Assembly: GCF_014639075.1 (NCBI RefSeq)
Contig: NZ_BMFS01000002.1
Coordinates: 62,001 to 126,000, forward strand
Length of the DNA stretch: 64,000 nucleotides
From: Glycocaulis albus
GTDB lineage: Bacteria > Pseudomonadota > Alphaproteobacteria > Caulobacterales > Maricaulaceae
Direction: 5' to 3'
Shown: piece after piece, positions 34,161 to 42,433 of the stretch
Layout of the letters: each line of letters starts with the position of its first letter
How positions within the stretch are numbered: the first letter of the stretch is position 1
The notes under the pieces: generated by a model
Seen by the model: only the letters and a program-made list of their open reading frames with translations
Databases searched by the model: none
Told to the model about the DNA's origin: nothing
Position numbers and translations under genes: made by a program

Positions 34161-34664
34161 CTAGTCGTTGCGCCGCGGTCCGCCGGCACCGCCCGGCAGG
34201 TTCTCCTGCCCGCCAAGCTGATCGGTCGGCAGACGGCCGACATTGCCCAGCACCTGTTCCAGCAGCGTCAGCTCGCGGCCACGTGTTGGCGTGGTCCGGG
34301 CGACATAATTCACCTGCCGGGAATCGGACACGTCGTACTCGGTCACTTCAGCCACCGTGCCTTCATCGTCAAACCGGACCGCAATTACCCGGCGGGCCAG
34401 CGTGTTGGGACGCAGATAGGCGAGATACTCGCGCGTGTCTGTGATGTAGTACCAGGTATTCTCTTCAAAAGTCCCGCGCACGGACGGGCTGCCGAGCGTC
34501 GCCAGCAGCGTGGCCTCGGTGTCTTCTCCGACCTGGATTTCCGGGACCTCGCCATCGGTATAGCGATAGCCGTGAGTCCGCAGGGTCGGATTGCAGGCCG
34601 TCAGCACGATCGCGCCGAGCGTCACGCCTGCGACGGTCAGCATTCGCATGGATTTGCGGTTCAT
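34161..34664 (-). CDS. bamE: Outer membrane protein assembly factor BamE (SmpA/OmlA)
   Basis: BamE is a lipoprotein of the BAM complex that inserts beta-barrel proteins into the outer membrane. The 167-residue protein has a lipoprotein signal with lipobox LTAC (Cys about 24, in GAIVLTACNP), followed by the SmpA fold: TEATLLATLGSPSVRGTF (about 49-66) and WYYITDTREYLAYL. The C-terminal proline- and glycine-rich tail (GGQENLPGGAGGPRR) is common in alphaproteobacterial BamE. The ATG at 34664 has GGAGG upstream. It is divergent from the ubiquinol-cytochrome c chaperone gene, a conserved neighbourhood. Confidence 0.9.
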   Translation of the reverse strand: MNRKSMRMLTVAGVTLGAIVLTACNPTLRTHGYRYTDGEVPEIQVGEDTEATLLATLGSPSVRGTFEENTWYYITDTREYLAYLRPNTLARRVIAVRFDDEGTVAEVTEYDVSDSRQVNYVARTTPTRGRELTLLEQVLGNVGRLPTDQLGGQENLPGGAGGPRRND

Positions 34665-34785
34665 GAGCGTTCTGGCCTCCATAGCCTTGCCTGCAGGTGC
34701 GTCCAAGCGCCTACTGGCGCGCGTGTCCCTTTTGACCTAACTGTCGCGCATCCTAGCGTCTAGTCCCGCCGTCAGGGAGTGCCAA

Positions 34786-35325
34786 ATGCGATTTTCGCTG
34801 AATCTGTTCCGTCCCGATCCGGTGAAGGCCCGTGCAGCACAGCTCTACCAGGCCGTTCTGACCGAAGCGCGCAAGCCCCGCCTGTACGCGGATCTGGGTG
34901 CGCCGGATACTGTCGACGGCCGTTTCGACATGATCATTCTGCATGCTGCGTTGGTGATGCGCCGGCTGCGAGACGAGGGCGAGAGCGGCCAGAAGCTGGC
35001 TCAGGCCCTGTTCGGCAGGCTGTTTGACGACATGGATGCGGCCCTGCGCGAAATGGGCATAGGTGATATGAGCGTTGGCAAGAAGATCAAGGCCATGGCT
35101 GAAGCCTTCTATGGCCGGGCGGCCGCCTATGACGCTGCGCTAAAGTCCGCGGACTCCGGCCAGATGAAGGCCGTCCTCTGGCGCAACCTGTTTGATGACG
35201 CGCCGGACGGTGAACCTGCCGCCGAAGCGCTCGCCGGGCACGCCTTCGAGGCAGACCGCCAGATTCAGGCCATGCCCGCAGAAGAACTGCTCGAAGGCCG
35301 GTTGACGGCGCTCGCAGCCGCCTGA
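34786..35325 (+). CDS. Ubiquinol-cytochrome c chaperone family protein (CBP3-like)
   Basis: The 179-residue protein matches the bacterial relatives of mitochondrial CBP3/UQCC1, which help assemble cytochrome bc1. Seen patterns are ARAAQLYQAVLTEARKPRLY (about residues 15-34), FDMIILHAALVMRRLRDEG (about 47-65), LFDDMDAALREMGIGDMSVG (about 79-98) and the helix IKAMAEAFYGRAAAYDAAL. It has no membrane segment and should act in the cytoplasm or at the inner face of the membrane. In related genomes a DUF177 (YceD) gene sits between it and plsX; here there are only 117 non-coding bases. Confidence 0.9.
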   Translation: MRFSLNLFRPDPVKARAAQLYQAVLTEARKPRLYADLGAPDTVDGRFDMIILHAALVMRRLRDEGESGQKLAQALFGRLFDDMDAALREMGIGDMSVGKKIKAMAEAFYGRAAAYDAALKSADSGQMKAVLWRNLFDDAPDGEPAAEALAGHAFEADRQIQAMPAEELLEGRLTALAAA

Positions 35326-35442
35326 CAGCCGAGCGGCGATGTTGCATCGCTCCGGTCAATCGGTAAGTTGCGGGCCTTCGCTCCGGCTGGGACCTTTTTT
35401 GGGAACCGGAGTGGGACAGGATTTACGTTTCCGGATCCCTTT

Positions 35443-36519
35443 ATGAGTTCAGAGCTGGTACTTTCTCTTGATGCCATGGGCGGCGATCACGCGCCGGGCA
35501 TAGTCGTCGATGGCGCGGCCGCTTTCCTGAAGGGGCGGCGCAGAAAAGTGCGTCTGCTGTTTCATGGTGACGAAGTCCAGCTGCGTCCGCTGATCGCAGC
35601 CCACCCCGAGCTTGCCGCCATCGCCGACATTCGTCACACGGACAGCGAGGTGGACATGTCCGCCAAGCCGTCAGAGGCAGTGCGCAGATCGCGCGGTTCA
35701 TCCATGTGGAATGCGGTCCAGTCCGTGCGTGACGGTGAGGCGCAAGTCGCTGTGTCCGCCGGCAATACCGGCGCGCTGATGGCGATCTCCAAGGTGTGCC
35801 TCCGCATGAAGCCCGGTGTGCACCGTCCGGCGATCGCGGCGAGCTGGCCTGTGCCCAAGGGCTTCTGCACTGTCCTGGATGTCGGTGCGAACGTGGAATG
35901 TTCACCTGCCCAGCTCGTTGAGTTCGCGATCATGGGAGAGGCCTTCCACCGGGCTGTCCATCGCCGCGAGCGCCCCACAGTCGGGCTGCTCAATGTGGGG
36001 CAGGAAGAGCTGAAGGGTAATGACGTGGTCCGCGACGCAGACGCGCTCATTCGCGCCGCCGGGCTCGACATGGACTATCGCGGCTATATCGAAGGCAATG
36101 ACATCTCCCTGGGCACCACTGATGTGGTCGTGACTGACGGATTCACGGGCAATGTCGCCCTGAAAACCGCGGAAGGGACCGCCCGGCTGGTTGCCGGCTG
36201 GCTGCGCGAGGCGCTGACCAGCTCCTTCATTGCCAAGATCGCCGCCGGCCTTCTGCAGCTGGGAGCACTCGACCAGCTGCGGTCGAAAATGGATCCCAAT
36301 AATGTCAATGGCGGGGTGTTTCTGGGCCTGAACGGTGTGGTGGTCAAAAGCCATGGCGGTACAAATGCAGCCGGTTATGCGACCGCGCTGCGCATTGCGC
36401 TGGAAATGGCCGACAGCGCCTTCTTGAATGAGATTGAGCAGAACCTGACATTGCTGGAGGCCGCTCAGGCGCGCCTCTCAGCGGCACAAATGCCCGAAGG
36501 GCAGCAGGAGACCGCGTGA
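35443..36519 (+). CDS. plsX: Phosphate acyltransferase PlsX
   Basis: PlsX converts acyl-ACP to acyl phosphate, feeding PlsY in phospholipid synthesis. The 358-residue peripheral membrane enzyme has the N-terminal [20 protein letters not shown] (residues 5-24), [16 protein letters not shown] (about 106-121), [18 protein letters not shown] (about 187-204) and the terminal [19 protein letters not shown]. The ATG at 35443 is chosen because homologues start just before [11 protein letters not shown]; the frame is open further upstream. Its stop overlaps the GTG start of fabH. Confidence 0.95.
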   Translation: MSSELVLSLDAMGGDHAPGIVVDGAAAFLKGRRRKVRLLFHGDEVQLRPLIAAHPELAAIADIRHTDSEVDMSAKPSEAVRRSRGSSMWNAVQSVRDGEAQVAVSAGNTGALMAISKVCLRMKPGVHRPAIAASWPVPKGFCTVLDVGANVECSPAQLVEFAIMGEAFHRAVHRRERPTVGLLNVGQEELKGNDVVRDADALIRAAGLDMDYRGYIEGNDISLGTTDVVVTDGFTGNVALKTAEGTARLVAGWLREALTSSFIAKIAAGLLQLGALDQLRSKMDPNNVNGGVFLGLNGVVVKSHGGTNAAGYATALRIALEMADSAFLNEIEQNLTLLEAAQARLSAAQMPEGQQETA

Positions 36520-37478
36520 CCGCTATCAGATCCCGCATCGCCGGCATCGGCACATATCTCCCAGAACACGTCATGCTGAATGCGGACATGGCCCGGTTCG
36601 TCGAGACCAGCGACGAATGGATCCGTGAACGCACCGGGATCAGCCAGCGCCATATCGCGGCCGACGGTGAGTTCACCTCCGATCTGGCGACCCATGCCTC
36701 GCGCGCAGCGCTGGCGCATGCCGGGATGGATGCAGGCGAGATCGACCTGATCGTCCTGGCAACCGCGACGCCGGACCTGACATTTCCGGCCACGGCCACG
36801 ATGGTGCAGGAAAAGCTGGGTATCCGCCAGGGCGCGGCATTTGACATCCAGGCCGTGTGCTCAGGATTTCTCTACGCGCTCGCGACAGCGGACAATTTCA
36901 TCAAAACGGGTCAGGCAAAAAACGCCCTGGTGATCGGCGCAGAGACATTCTCGCGCATTCTGGACTGGACTGACCGGACCACATGCGTGCTCTTCGGCGA
37001 TGGCGCTGGGGCAATGGTTCTGTCGTCTGCCACGGAAGGCGAAGGGCTCATCAAGACGCATTTGCGCTCTGACGGGCAGTATTGCGACCTGCTTTACGTG
37101 GATGGCGGCCCGTCGCGCACCAAAACGGTTGGTCATTTGCGCATGCAGGGCAATCAGGTTTTCCGCCATGCCGTCGGCAAGATTGCCGGTTCCATGGAGG
37201 AACTCTCGGCGCTTGCGGGTATTCCGATCAGCGATATCGACTGGTTTGTGCCCCATCAGGCCAACCAGCGCATTCTGGAAGGCGTTGCCAAACGCCTCTC
37301 CATACCTGTCGAGAAGGTCATCTCCACGGTCGGCCAGCACGGCAACACGTCAGCGGCCTCAATCCCGCTGGCGTTTGACACCGCCGTGAAGGATGGCCGG
37401 ATAAAGCGCGGCGATCTTGTATTGATGGAGGCGCTGGGCGGCGGATTTACATGGGGTGCGGCCTTAGCGCGATATTGA
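36516..37478 (+). CDS. fabH: Beta-ketoacyl-ACP synthase III
   Basis: FabH starts fatty-acid synthesis by joining acetyl-CoA (or another primer) to malonyl-ACP. The 320-residue enzyme carries the catalytic triad Cys115 ([12 protein letters not shown]), His about 246 ([11 protein letters not shown]) and Asn about 276 ([12 protein letters not shown]). It begins with GTG at 36516, overlapping the plsX stop by 4 bases. plsX-fabH-ihfA-merR is the normal alphaproteobacterial order. An 81-base spacer before ihfA contains ATGGTTAA and probably a separate promoter. Confidence 0.95.
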   Translation: MTAIRSRIAGIGTYLPEHVMLNADMARFVETSDEWIRERTGISQRHIAADGEFTSDLATHASRAALAHAGMDAGEIDLIVLATATPDLTFPATATMVQEKLGIRQGAAFDIQAVCSGFLYALATADNFIKTGQAKNALVIGAETFSRILDWTDRTTCVLFGDGAGAMVLSSATEGEGLIKTHLRSDGQYCDLLYVDGGPSRTKTVGHLRMQGNQVFRHAVGKIAGSMEELSALAGIPISDIDWFVPHQANQRILEGVAKRLSIPVEKVISTVGQHGNTSAASIPLAFDTAVKDGRIKRGDLVLMEALGGGFTWGAALARY

Positions 37479-37488
37479 CCGTAAACGT

Positions 37489-37496
37489 ATGGTTAA
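37489..37496 (-). promoter_or_regulatory. Possible CtrA half-site upstream of ihfA
   Basis: The minus strand reads TTAACCAT here, a sequence known as a CtrA-type half-site in dimorphic alphaproteobacteria, 64 bases before the ihfA start. A single 8-base match carries little weight and cell-cycle control of ihfA is only a suggestion. Confidence 0.25.
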
Positions 37497-37559
37497 CATT
37501 GACCGCCGAGCCCGCTAGGGCATAACGTTTGTTATCGAATTTAATCCGGGGAGTATGCA

Positions 37560-37862
37560 ATGACGGGCAAGACACTTACCCGCGCGGATCTGGCTGATGC
37601 CATCCACCGGGATATCGGCGTCTCGCGCCAGGAATCGGCGCAACTGGTCGAGGCAGTGCTCGACATGATTTCCGACACGCTCGTCAAGGGAGAGACCGTC
37701 AAGCTCTCCTCCTTCGGTTCATTCCAGCTGCGTGACAAGAACGGCCGTGTCGGCCGCAATCCGAAGACGGGCGAGGAGGTGCCGATCGACCCCCGCCGGG
37801 TTCTGGTATTCAAGCCTTCCCAGGTTCTGAAAGAACGCATCGATACAGCGCTGTCGAAATAA
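37560..37862 (+). CDS. ihfA: Integration host factor subunit alpha
   Basis: IHF-alpha pairs with IHF-beta to bend DNA at specific sites in replication, recombination and transcription. The 100-residue protein has the HU/IHF fold with the arm signature [20 protein letters not shown] (about residues 66-85), including the proline that inserts between base pairs, and [16 protein letters not shown] (about 49-64). GGGGAG precedes the ATG. The MerR-type gene follows after 12 bases, a conserved pair in alphaproteobacteria. Confidence 0.94.
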   Translation: MTGKTLTRADLADAIHRDIGVSRQESAQLVEAVLDMISDTLVKGETVKLSSFGSFQLRDKNGRVGRNPKTGEEVPIDPRRVLVFKPSQVLKERIDTALSK

Positions 37863-37874
37863 GGCAGGGCAGGA

Positions 37875-38318
37875 ATGACGAAGTCCGCTGACGCATACCG
37901 GACGATTTCTGAGGCTGCCGCCGAGGTAGACCTTCCCACCCATGTCTTGCGCTTCTGGGAAACAAAGTTCGCCCAGCTGAAACCCGTCAAGCACAAGGGC
38001 GGGCGCAGGCTCTACCGGCCGCAGGATGTTACCCTGCTCAAGGGGCTTCGCCGTCTGCTCTATGCCGAAGGCTATACCATCAAGGGCGTGCAGAAATATC
38101 TGCGCGATAACGGCGTGGCGGCGGTCGCGGCGCTGGGCGAGGGCGGAGAGGTGGCAATCCCTGTAGCCGAGAGCCAAGGCACGGGCCAGACCGGCACGGG
38201 TGCCTCGGCTGAACCTTCACAGCCCGCAGCGGGCTCTCTTTCCGCCCTGAAGGCGGCCCTTGCCCGTGTGGAGCACGCCAAGTCCCGGCTCGATGCCGCG
38301 CTGGCTGCACGCGGTTAG
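37875..38318 (+). CDS. MerR family transcriptional regulator
   Basis: The 147-residue protein has an N-terminal winged helix-turn-helix of the MerR type ([20 protein letters not shown], about residues 8-27, then [20 protein letters not shown]) followed by the effector-independent helix [20 protein letters not shown]. The C-terminal half is low-complexity (glycine, alanine and threonine rich) with no metal-binding cysteines. Members next to ihfA are widespread in alphaproteobacteria, but their targets are not established. It is probably co-transcribed with ihfA. Confidence 0.9.
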   Translation: MTKSADAYRTISEAAAEVDLPTHVLRFWETKFAQLKPVKHKGGRRLYRPQDVTLLKGLRRLLYAEGYTIKGVQKYLRDNGVAAVAALGEGGEVAIPVAESQGTGQTGTGASAEPSQPAAGSLSALKAALARVEHAKSRLDAALAARG

Positions 38319-38321
38319 TCC

Positions 38322-38362
38322 AGGCTGGAAAGCCGTGTTGCCAAGCCGGTAATCGCCAGCCT
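38322..38362. repeat. Inverted repeat between merR-type gene and tRNA-Pro
   Basis: AGGCTGG (38322-38328) and CCAGCCT (38356-38362) form a perfect 7-bp inverted repeat with a 27-base loop, directly after the MerR-type gene. There is no T-run after it, so terminator function is doubtful. Confidence 0.35.
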
Positions 38363-38412
38363 ATAAGACCGCTCCTTTGCTCCACCCCCCTTGCGAAGGA
38401 ACACGAAAGAGT

Positions 38413-38489
38413 CGGAGCGTAGCGCAGCCCGGTAGCGCACTTGTCTGGGGGACAAGGGGTCGTGGGTTCGAATCCCGCCGCTCCGACCA
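38413..38489 (+). tRNA. tRNA-Pro, anticodon GGG
   Basis: The 77-base sequence folds as a complete tRNA. The acceptor stem pairs CGGAGCG with CGCTCCG and is followed by A and a genomically encoded CCA. The D arm contains AGCGCAGCCCGGTAGCGC, the anticodon arm is CTTGT-CTGGGGG-ACAAG giving anticodon GGG, and the T loop is GTTCGAAT. It reads proline codon CCC (and CCU by wobble). An AT-rich foreign-looking gene begins its 3' end about 80 bases downstream on the other strand. Confidence 0.96.
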
Positions 38490-38570
38490 CTTTCCCGTTT
38501 TGTCATGGTATTGGAATTTCTACCAATTCACAAAATACGTTGATCAAGAAAGTAGACGACATCTAACGAG

Positions 38571-39413
38571 TTAGTACCAACGGCCAACCGCTCTAATGGT
38601 GAAGTCAGAAACTCCAGGCAAACAAGGCTCATTATCGCCGTCGGCGAACAAAAGACGAACCCCCGTCCTGCTGGCGACAGGTAGCAACCTTACTGCTGGA
38701 TAAAAAGCGTCCTCTAAGTATTGGAAATTGGCATTCAATGCCTTTATTTTTTCAAAAAATTTGATCGTATTTTCTCGTTTTGGCCCCGAAAGATATTGAA
38801 ATAGCGCTTCCCTCTCCGAGCTAGATAAAAAAACCAAGTAGTTAATTGCAAATAATTCCTCCTCTAAGCCATTCTTTAGTGGAACTTTAAACTTTAATAT
38901 AGGTGAGTTTAGTGTTTGATTTTTTGGATCATTGAATTTTTCGCCAATTACTCCATTGCCGACTATTTCCTCGGCACAACTCATAATCACGCATCCAGCC
39001 CACTCCTGACTGCCTTCAAAACGCACTAGGCGCGGGAATGCCTCACTAACGAAGATGTTTCTTTCGTCGTCCGCGAGGAAGTTGCCATAGGCTACTGCGC
39101 CGCGCAGTGGCATTCCTGCTTTTGCAGACAGCTCCAACAAATTAGAAACTGCAAATATAAAGTGGCCTATGTTATAGGGATCATTAGTTTCCCCTGAAAC
39201 AAGAACTATTGAGTCGAATAGGAATTGAGAAAATATAAAATTCGGCCTCTTTTCTCCGTCGCCAATAGCCTCACCGAACGTTTCTTGTTTAGCTGAATCG
39301 ATAAATTTTGAGTATTTTTCATGAATTTCGTCGAGAGGGCTACTCTCGAGCATTGCCGAAAATCCAAGGATATCAAGAAATGCAATCAGCCGATTCGCGA
39401 ACATGTTTGTCAT
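38571..39413 (-). CDS. AT-rich protein with class III nucleotide-cyclase-like fold (function unknown)
   Basis: This 280-residue protein is not a family I can name with certainty. Three motifs match the class III nucleotidyl cyclase fold in order: RLIAFLDILGFSAML (residues 8-22; compare FxDIxGF, first metal aspartate), FSQFLFDSIVLVSG (about 61-74; compare GDS, second metal aspartate) and MPLRGAVAYGNFL (about 98-110; compare RxGxxxG). Base composition is very different from the neighbours: 38881-38940 is 25% G+C by hand count. Its ATG overlaps the stop of the upstream beta-lyase gene as ATGA. No effector gene is adjacent. It may be a defence-related cyclase (Pycsar-like) or an unrelated stand-alone protein. 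Confidence 0.6.
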   Translation of the reverse strand: MTNMFANRLIAFLDILGFSAMLESSPLDEIHEKYSKFIDSAKQETFGEAIGDGEKRPNFIFSQFLFDSIVLVSGETNDPYNIGHFIFAVSNLLELSAKAGMPLRGAVAYGNFLADDERNIFVSEAFPRLVRFEGSQEWAGCVIMSCAEEIVGNGVIGEKFNDPKNQTLNSPILKFKVPLKNGLEEELFAINYLVFLSSSEREALFQYLSGPKRENTIKFFEKIKALNANFQYLEDAFYPAVRLLPVASRTGVRLLFADGDNEPCLPGVSDFTIRAVGRWY

Positions 39414-40552
39414 AGCGTAATCAGCGCCTGCTCCAGGTCGGCCCAGAGGTCTTCGATATCCTCCAGCCCGATCGACAGGCGCAAAAGCGCGCCTTCGGCC
39501 TTCCACGGCACGGCGGTGCGCCTGATCTGGCGGTCGCAGGAGAGCGCGAGGCTTTCGTACCCGCCCCACGAGAATCCGATCCCGAACAGTTTGAGGCGGT
39601 CCACAACCGCTTCACCCTCGCGCGCGCTGATATCCTTCAGGATGAACGAGAAACAGCCTGCGGCACCGGAGAAATCACGGGTGTAGATCCCATGATCCGG
39701 GTGTGAGGGCAAAGCGGGGTGCAGCACGCGGCTGATCTTCGGGTGCGCCTCAAGCCGCCGGGCGATCTCCAGCGATGCCGATTCAGCGCGTTCCAGCCGC
39801 AAGGGCAGGGTGCGTAGCCCCCGCAGTGCCAGAAACGCATCGTCGGGCGAGACATGCAGCCCGTATAGCTTTTCCCGGTCAGCAAGCCGCTTGGCTGCAT
39901 CGCCTCTGGCCGCAACCGCCCCCATCAGGAAATCGGAATGGCCGCCGACATATTTGGTCAGGGCCTGCGCGGCGTAGTCGATACCCATCTCCAGCGGGTT
40001 CATGAGGATTCCGGCAGTCCAGGTATCGTCGACAACGGTCGGCACCCCGGCCTCCTTGGCCGCGCTGGCGATTGCCGGCACGTCTTGAAGCTCAAACGTC
40101 AGGGAGCTGGGTGATTCCAGCGCGATGAGGGCGGTATTTGCGGTAATGAGCGACGCAATCCCCGCACCGATGCGCGGGTCGTAATAGACCGGCGTCACAC
40201 CGAGGCGCGGCAATTCCTCGTCGCAGAACCGCCGGACCGGCCCGTACACGCCATCGCTGATCAGCGCCTCGCCGGATCCCCTGATTGCAGTGCGGATGGC
40301 CAGCACCACTGAGGCGAGCCCCGAGGGCGCCAACGCACAGTGATCGGCCTCATAAAGCCCGCGAATCGCATCACGAAGCTCCCTGTTGGGAGCGACGCCG
40401 CCGCGGCCATAATGACGCCGCGAGCCTGTGGGTTCATATAGCTCCGACGTGGAAGGAGCCAGAACGGTGGAGGCGCGCTTGATTGCCGGGTTGACGAGGC
40501 CGTCGCCCTCATCACTGCGCCCGGAATGGATGATGCGCGTATCGCGTTTCAT
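39410..40552 (-). CDS. metC: Cystathionine beta-lyase (MetC-type PLP enzyme)
   Basis: The 380-residue enzyme belongs to the gamma-family of cysteine/methionine PLP enzymes. It has YGRGGVAPNRELRDAIRGLY (about 48-67), CALAPSGLASVVLAI (72-86), the PLP-binding VDDTWTAGILMNPLEMGIDY (174-193) and the Schiff-base Lys200 in ALTKYVGGHSDFL. Alphaproteobacterial relatives split cystathionine to homocysteine, pyruvate and ammonia in methionine synthesis; other C-S lyase activities are possible. The ATG at 40552 is clear. The final four bases overlap the start of the AT-rich gene, and the C-terminal end looks complete. Confidence 0.85.
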   Translation of the reverse strand: MKRDTRIIHSGRSDEGDGLVNPAIKRASTVLAPSTSELYEPTGSRRHYGRGGVAPNRELRDAIRGLYEADHCALAPSGLASVVLAIRTAIRGSGEALISDGVYGPVRRFCDEELPRLGVTPVYYDPRIGAGIASLITANTALIALESPSSLTFELQDVPAIASAAKEAGVPTVVDDTWTAGILMNPLEMGIDYAAQALTKYVGGHSDFLMGAVAARGDAAKRLADREKLYGLHVSPDDAFLALRGLRTLPLRLERAESASLEIARRLEAHPKISRVLHPALPSHPDHGIYTRDFSGAAGCFSFILKDISAREGEAVVDRLKLFGIGFSWGGYESLALSCDRQIRRTAVPWKAEGALLRLSIGLEDIEDLWADLEQALITL

Positions 40553-40615
40553 GTCGACGCCAGCGCTCCTCTTCGCTAAACCACCATTCTGTCAGCCTTT
40601 AGGGCGGACCGCACC

Positions 40616-41677
40616 ATGACGCCAACAGCTTTCTTCGACTTTCTCATGCCGCGCCGCCTGGCGCGCGCTGCAACTGCGTTCGCACTCGGTTTCTCGGTAT
40701 CGCAAAGCCAGACCGCCGAGCTTGGCACGCAGATGTACGAGTTGCGCGAACGCGGCACGCTGCGATGCGGTGTCGATACCGGGCTGGAAGGGTTTGCGCG
40801 GCAAGACGAGGACGGCAACTGGAACGGGTTTGAAGTTGATCTGTGCCGGGCCTACGCGGCAGCCTTCCTCGGCAGCCCGGATCGCATGCAACTGGTGCCG
40901 CTCACTACGCAGGAAAGGCTGGAAGCGCTAGGTGAGGGAGAGGTCGACATCCTCCTGCGCAACACGACCTGGACGCTCACACGCGACGCGCAGGCAGATT
41001 TCTCGTTCGCGGGTGTATATTACTATGACGGGCAGGGCTTTCTCGTGCCGCGCGATCTGGCCATCACCAGTGCGCGCGAACTGGATGGTGCCCGGATCTG
41101 CGTGCTGCGTAATACCACCACCGCGCTGAACCTCGTTGACTATGCACAAAGCCATGATCTCACCTTCCAGCTGGTCGAGGTGGCAACGGTCCGCGCCGGG
41201 ATCACCGCCTACCGCCGGGGCCAGTGCGACGCGCTGAGCAATGATCTGTCCGGTCTTGCGGGCATGCGCATGACACTGGAGGAACCAGACGCGCACCTGA
41301 TCCTGCCGGAAGTCATCTCGAAAGAGCCTCTGAGCGCCGTTGTTGCGTCGCGCGACCAGAAGTTTGCCGATGCCGTGCGCTGGGTGCTCCATGCGCTGGT
41401 TGCAGCCGAGGAGTACGGCGTGACGGCCGCAAACGCGGCTGAACTGGCAGAAAATTCCACCAACGCCGAAGTCGGCCGTTTGCTGGGCACCGGCGGCCCC
41501 CTTGCCGAAGGCCTGTTCCTCGATGCGCAATTTGCCCTGCGCGCGATCGAGGCTGGCGGCAATTATGGCGAATTGTTCGAGCGCAATCTTGGCACCACCT
41601 CGGGCCTGAATCTCCGCCGGGGCCTCAACGCGCAATGGAATGAGGGCGGGCTGATGTACGCACCGCCTTTCAGGTAG
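40616..41677 (+). CDS. Polar amino-acid ABC transporter substrate-binding protein (AapJ/BztA-like), orphan
   Basis: The 353-residue periplasmic protein has a signal-like N terminus (LARAATAFALGFSVSQSQTA, about 15-34) and the family-3 binding-protein layout: YELRERGTLRCGVDTGLEGF (about 41-60), NGFEVDLCRAYAAAFLG (69-85) and VDILLRNTTWTLTRDAQADF (about 111-130). The length of about 340 residues fits the general amino-acid binding proteins AapJ/BztA. No aapQMP permease or ATPase gene is adjacent, so it either shares a transporter encoded elsewhere or has another sensing role. It is divergent from metC with a 63-base spacer. Confidence 0.87.
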   Translation: MTPTAFFDFLMPRRLARAATAFALGFSVSQSQTAELGTQMYELRERGTLRCGVDTGLEGFARQDEDGNWNGFEVDLCRAYAAAFLGSPDRMQLVPLTTQERLEALGEGEVDILLRNTTWTLTRDAQADFSFAGVYYYDGQGFLVPRDLAITSARELDGARICVLRNTTTALNLVDYAQSHDLTFQLVEVATVRAGITAYRRGQCDALSNDLSGLAGMRMTLEEPDAHLILPEVISKEPLSAVVASRDQKFADAVRWVLHALVAAEEYGVTAANAAELAENSTNAEVGRLLGTGGPLAEGLFLDAQFALRAIEAGGNYGELFERNLGTTSGLNLRRGLNAQWNEGGLMYAPPFR

Positions 41678-41896
41678 GTGGCGCTAGTGTGAACCCGATG
41701 GCAAACGAAGTGCCAGCTTCTTGGGCCGAAGGATGTAATTACTTTTGGCCAAATGGTCGTTGATACGAACGAAGGGCCGCGATCAGAACGTTACAAAGCA
41801 TTTTTTGGGTTGGTAGACGCGATGCGGAGCGATCTGCGCGCTTGATCACCTAACCCTTCACATAGGGCGCGACAGGCAGCTTCTCTCACTCGACCG

Positions 41897-42433
41897 CTAC
41901 CGGGGTAAAACCAGTCCGTGCCGAGTTGCCAACTCCCGGATGTCGGGCCGCGCGATGTCCGGCTTGATGAGCGCCCGCAGCCCAAGCCCGCGCAACTCGT
42001 CGACAAAGTGCGAAACAGACCGGTCCCCCGGCTCACGCCCGAGCCAGACGGCAAGTTTGGCCTCGACCGCCTGTGTGTGTATAGAGATCGCCGCGCGCAG
42101 CTCTTCTGAACCGGTGCTGGCCAACAGCATGGAAAGATAAAACCGCATCGATTCCGCATCGAAAGTTATGCGCGCCAGCGCCTCGCAGCAATCGTCATCC
42201 ATCTGTTCGGCGAGTGAGCCCGCCTGTTCGTGCGACTCCGTCAGCAACGCCGCATAGAGATCGCTCTTGCGTGGGAAATAGTACGTGATGTGCGACTGGC
42301 GCAGTCCCGTGTAACGGGCCAGCCGCGGCTGGGTCAGTGCGGCAGCGCCCTCGTCGCGTACGATCCGGCGCGCTGCGCCCAGTATTTCGGAGCGGCGGTC
42401 AGGGCGAGCCACTTTTCGCGCCTTTTGGTTCAT
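41897..42433 (-). CDS. TetR family transcriptional regulator
   Basis: The 178-residue protein has the TetR N-terminal DNA-binding domain: DRRSEILGAARRIVRDEGAA (about 12-31), LTQPRLARYTGLRQSHITYY (33-52) and FPRKSDLYAALL. The ligand domain is not recognisable as a characterised subgroup. Its ATG overlaps the stop of the saccharopine-dehydrogenase-like gene (ATGA), so regulator and enzyme form one unit. A 19-base palindrome upstream of the enzyme gene (43464-43482) is a good candidate for its operator, implying self-repression relieved by an unknown ligand. Confidence 0.9.
   Translation of the reverse strand: MNQKARKVARPDRRSEILGAARRIVRDEGAAALTQPRLARYTGLRQSHITYYFPRKSDLYAALLTESHEQAGSLAEQMDDDCCEALARITFDAESMRFYLSMLLASTGSEELRAAISIHTQAVEAKLAVWLGREPGDRSVSHFVDELRGLGLRALIKPDIARPDIRELATRHGLVLPR

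Noticed and set aside
38413-39413. A tRNA-Pro integrated island with att sites
   Set aside because: The 3' end of the tRNA (GGTTCGAATCCCGCC and following) is not repeated at the far end of the AT-rich gene, and there is no integrase.
41678-41896. Spacer between the orphan binding protein and the TetR gene, including a 21-codon frame starting at 41699
   Set aside because: The small frame has no ribosome-binding site and no recognisable feature; otherwise the spacer is slightly AT-rich with no convincing terminator or promoter.
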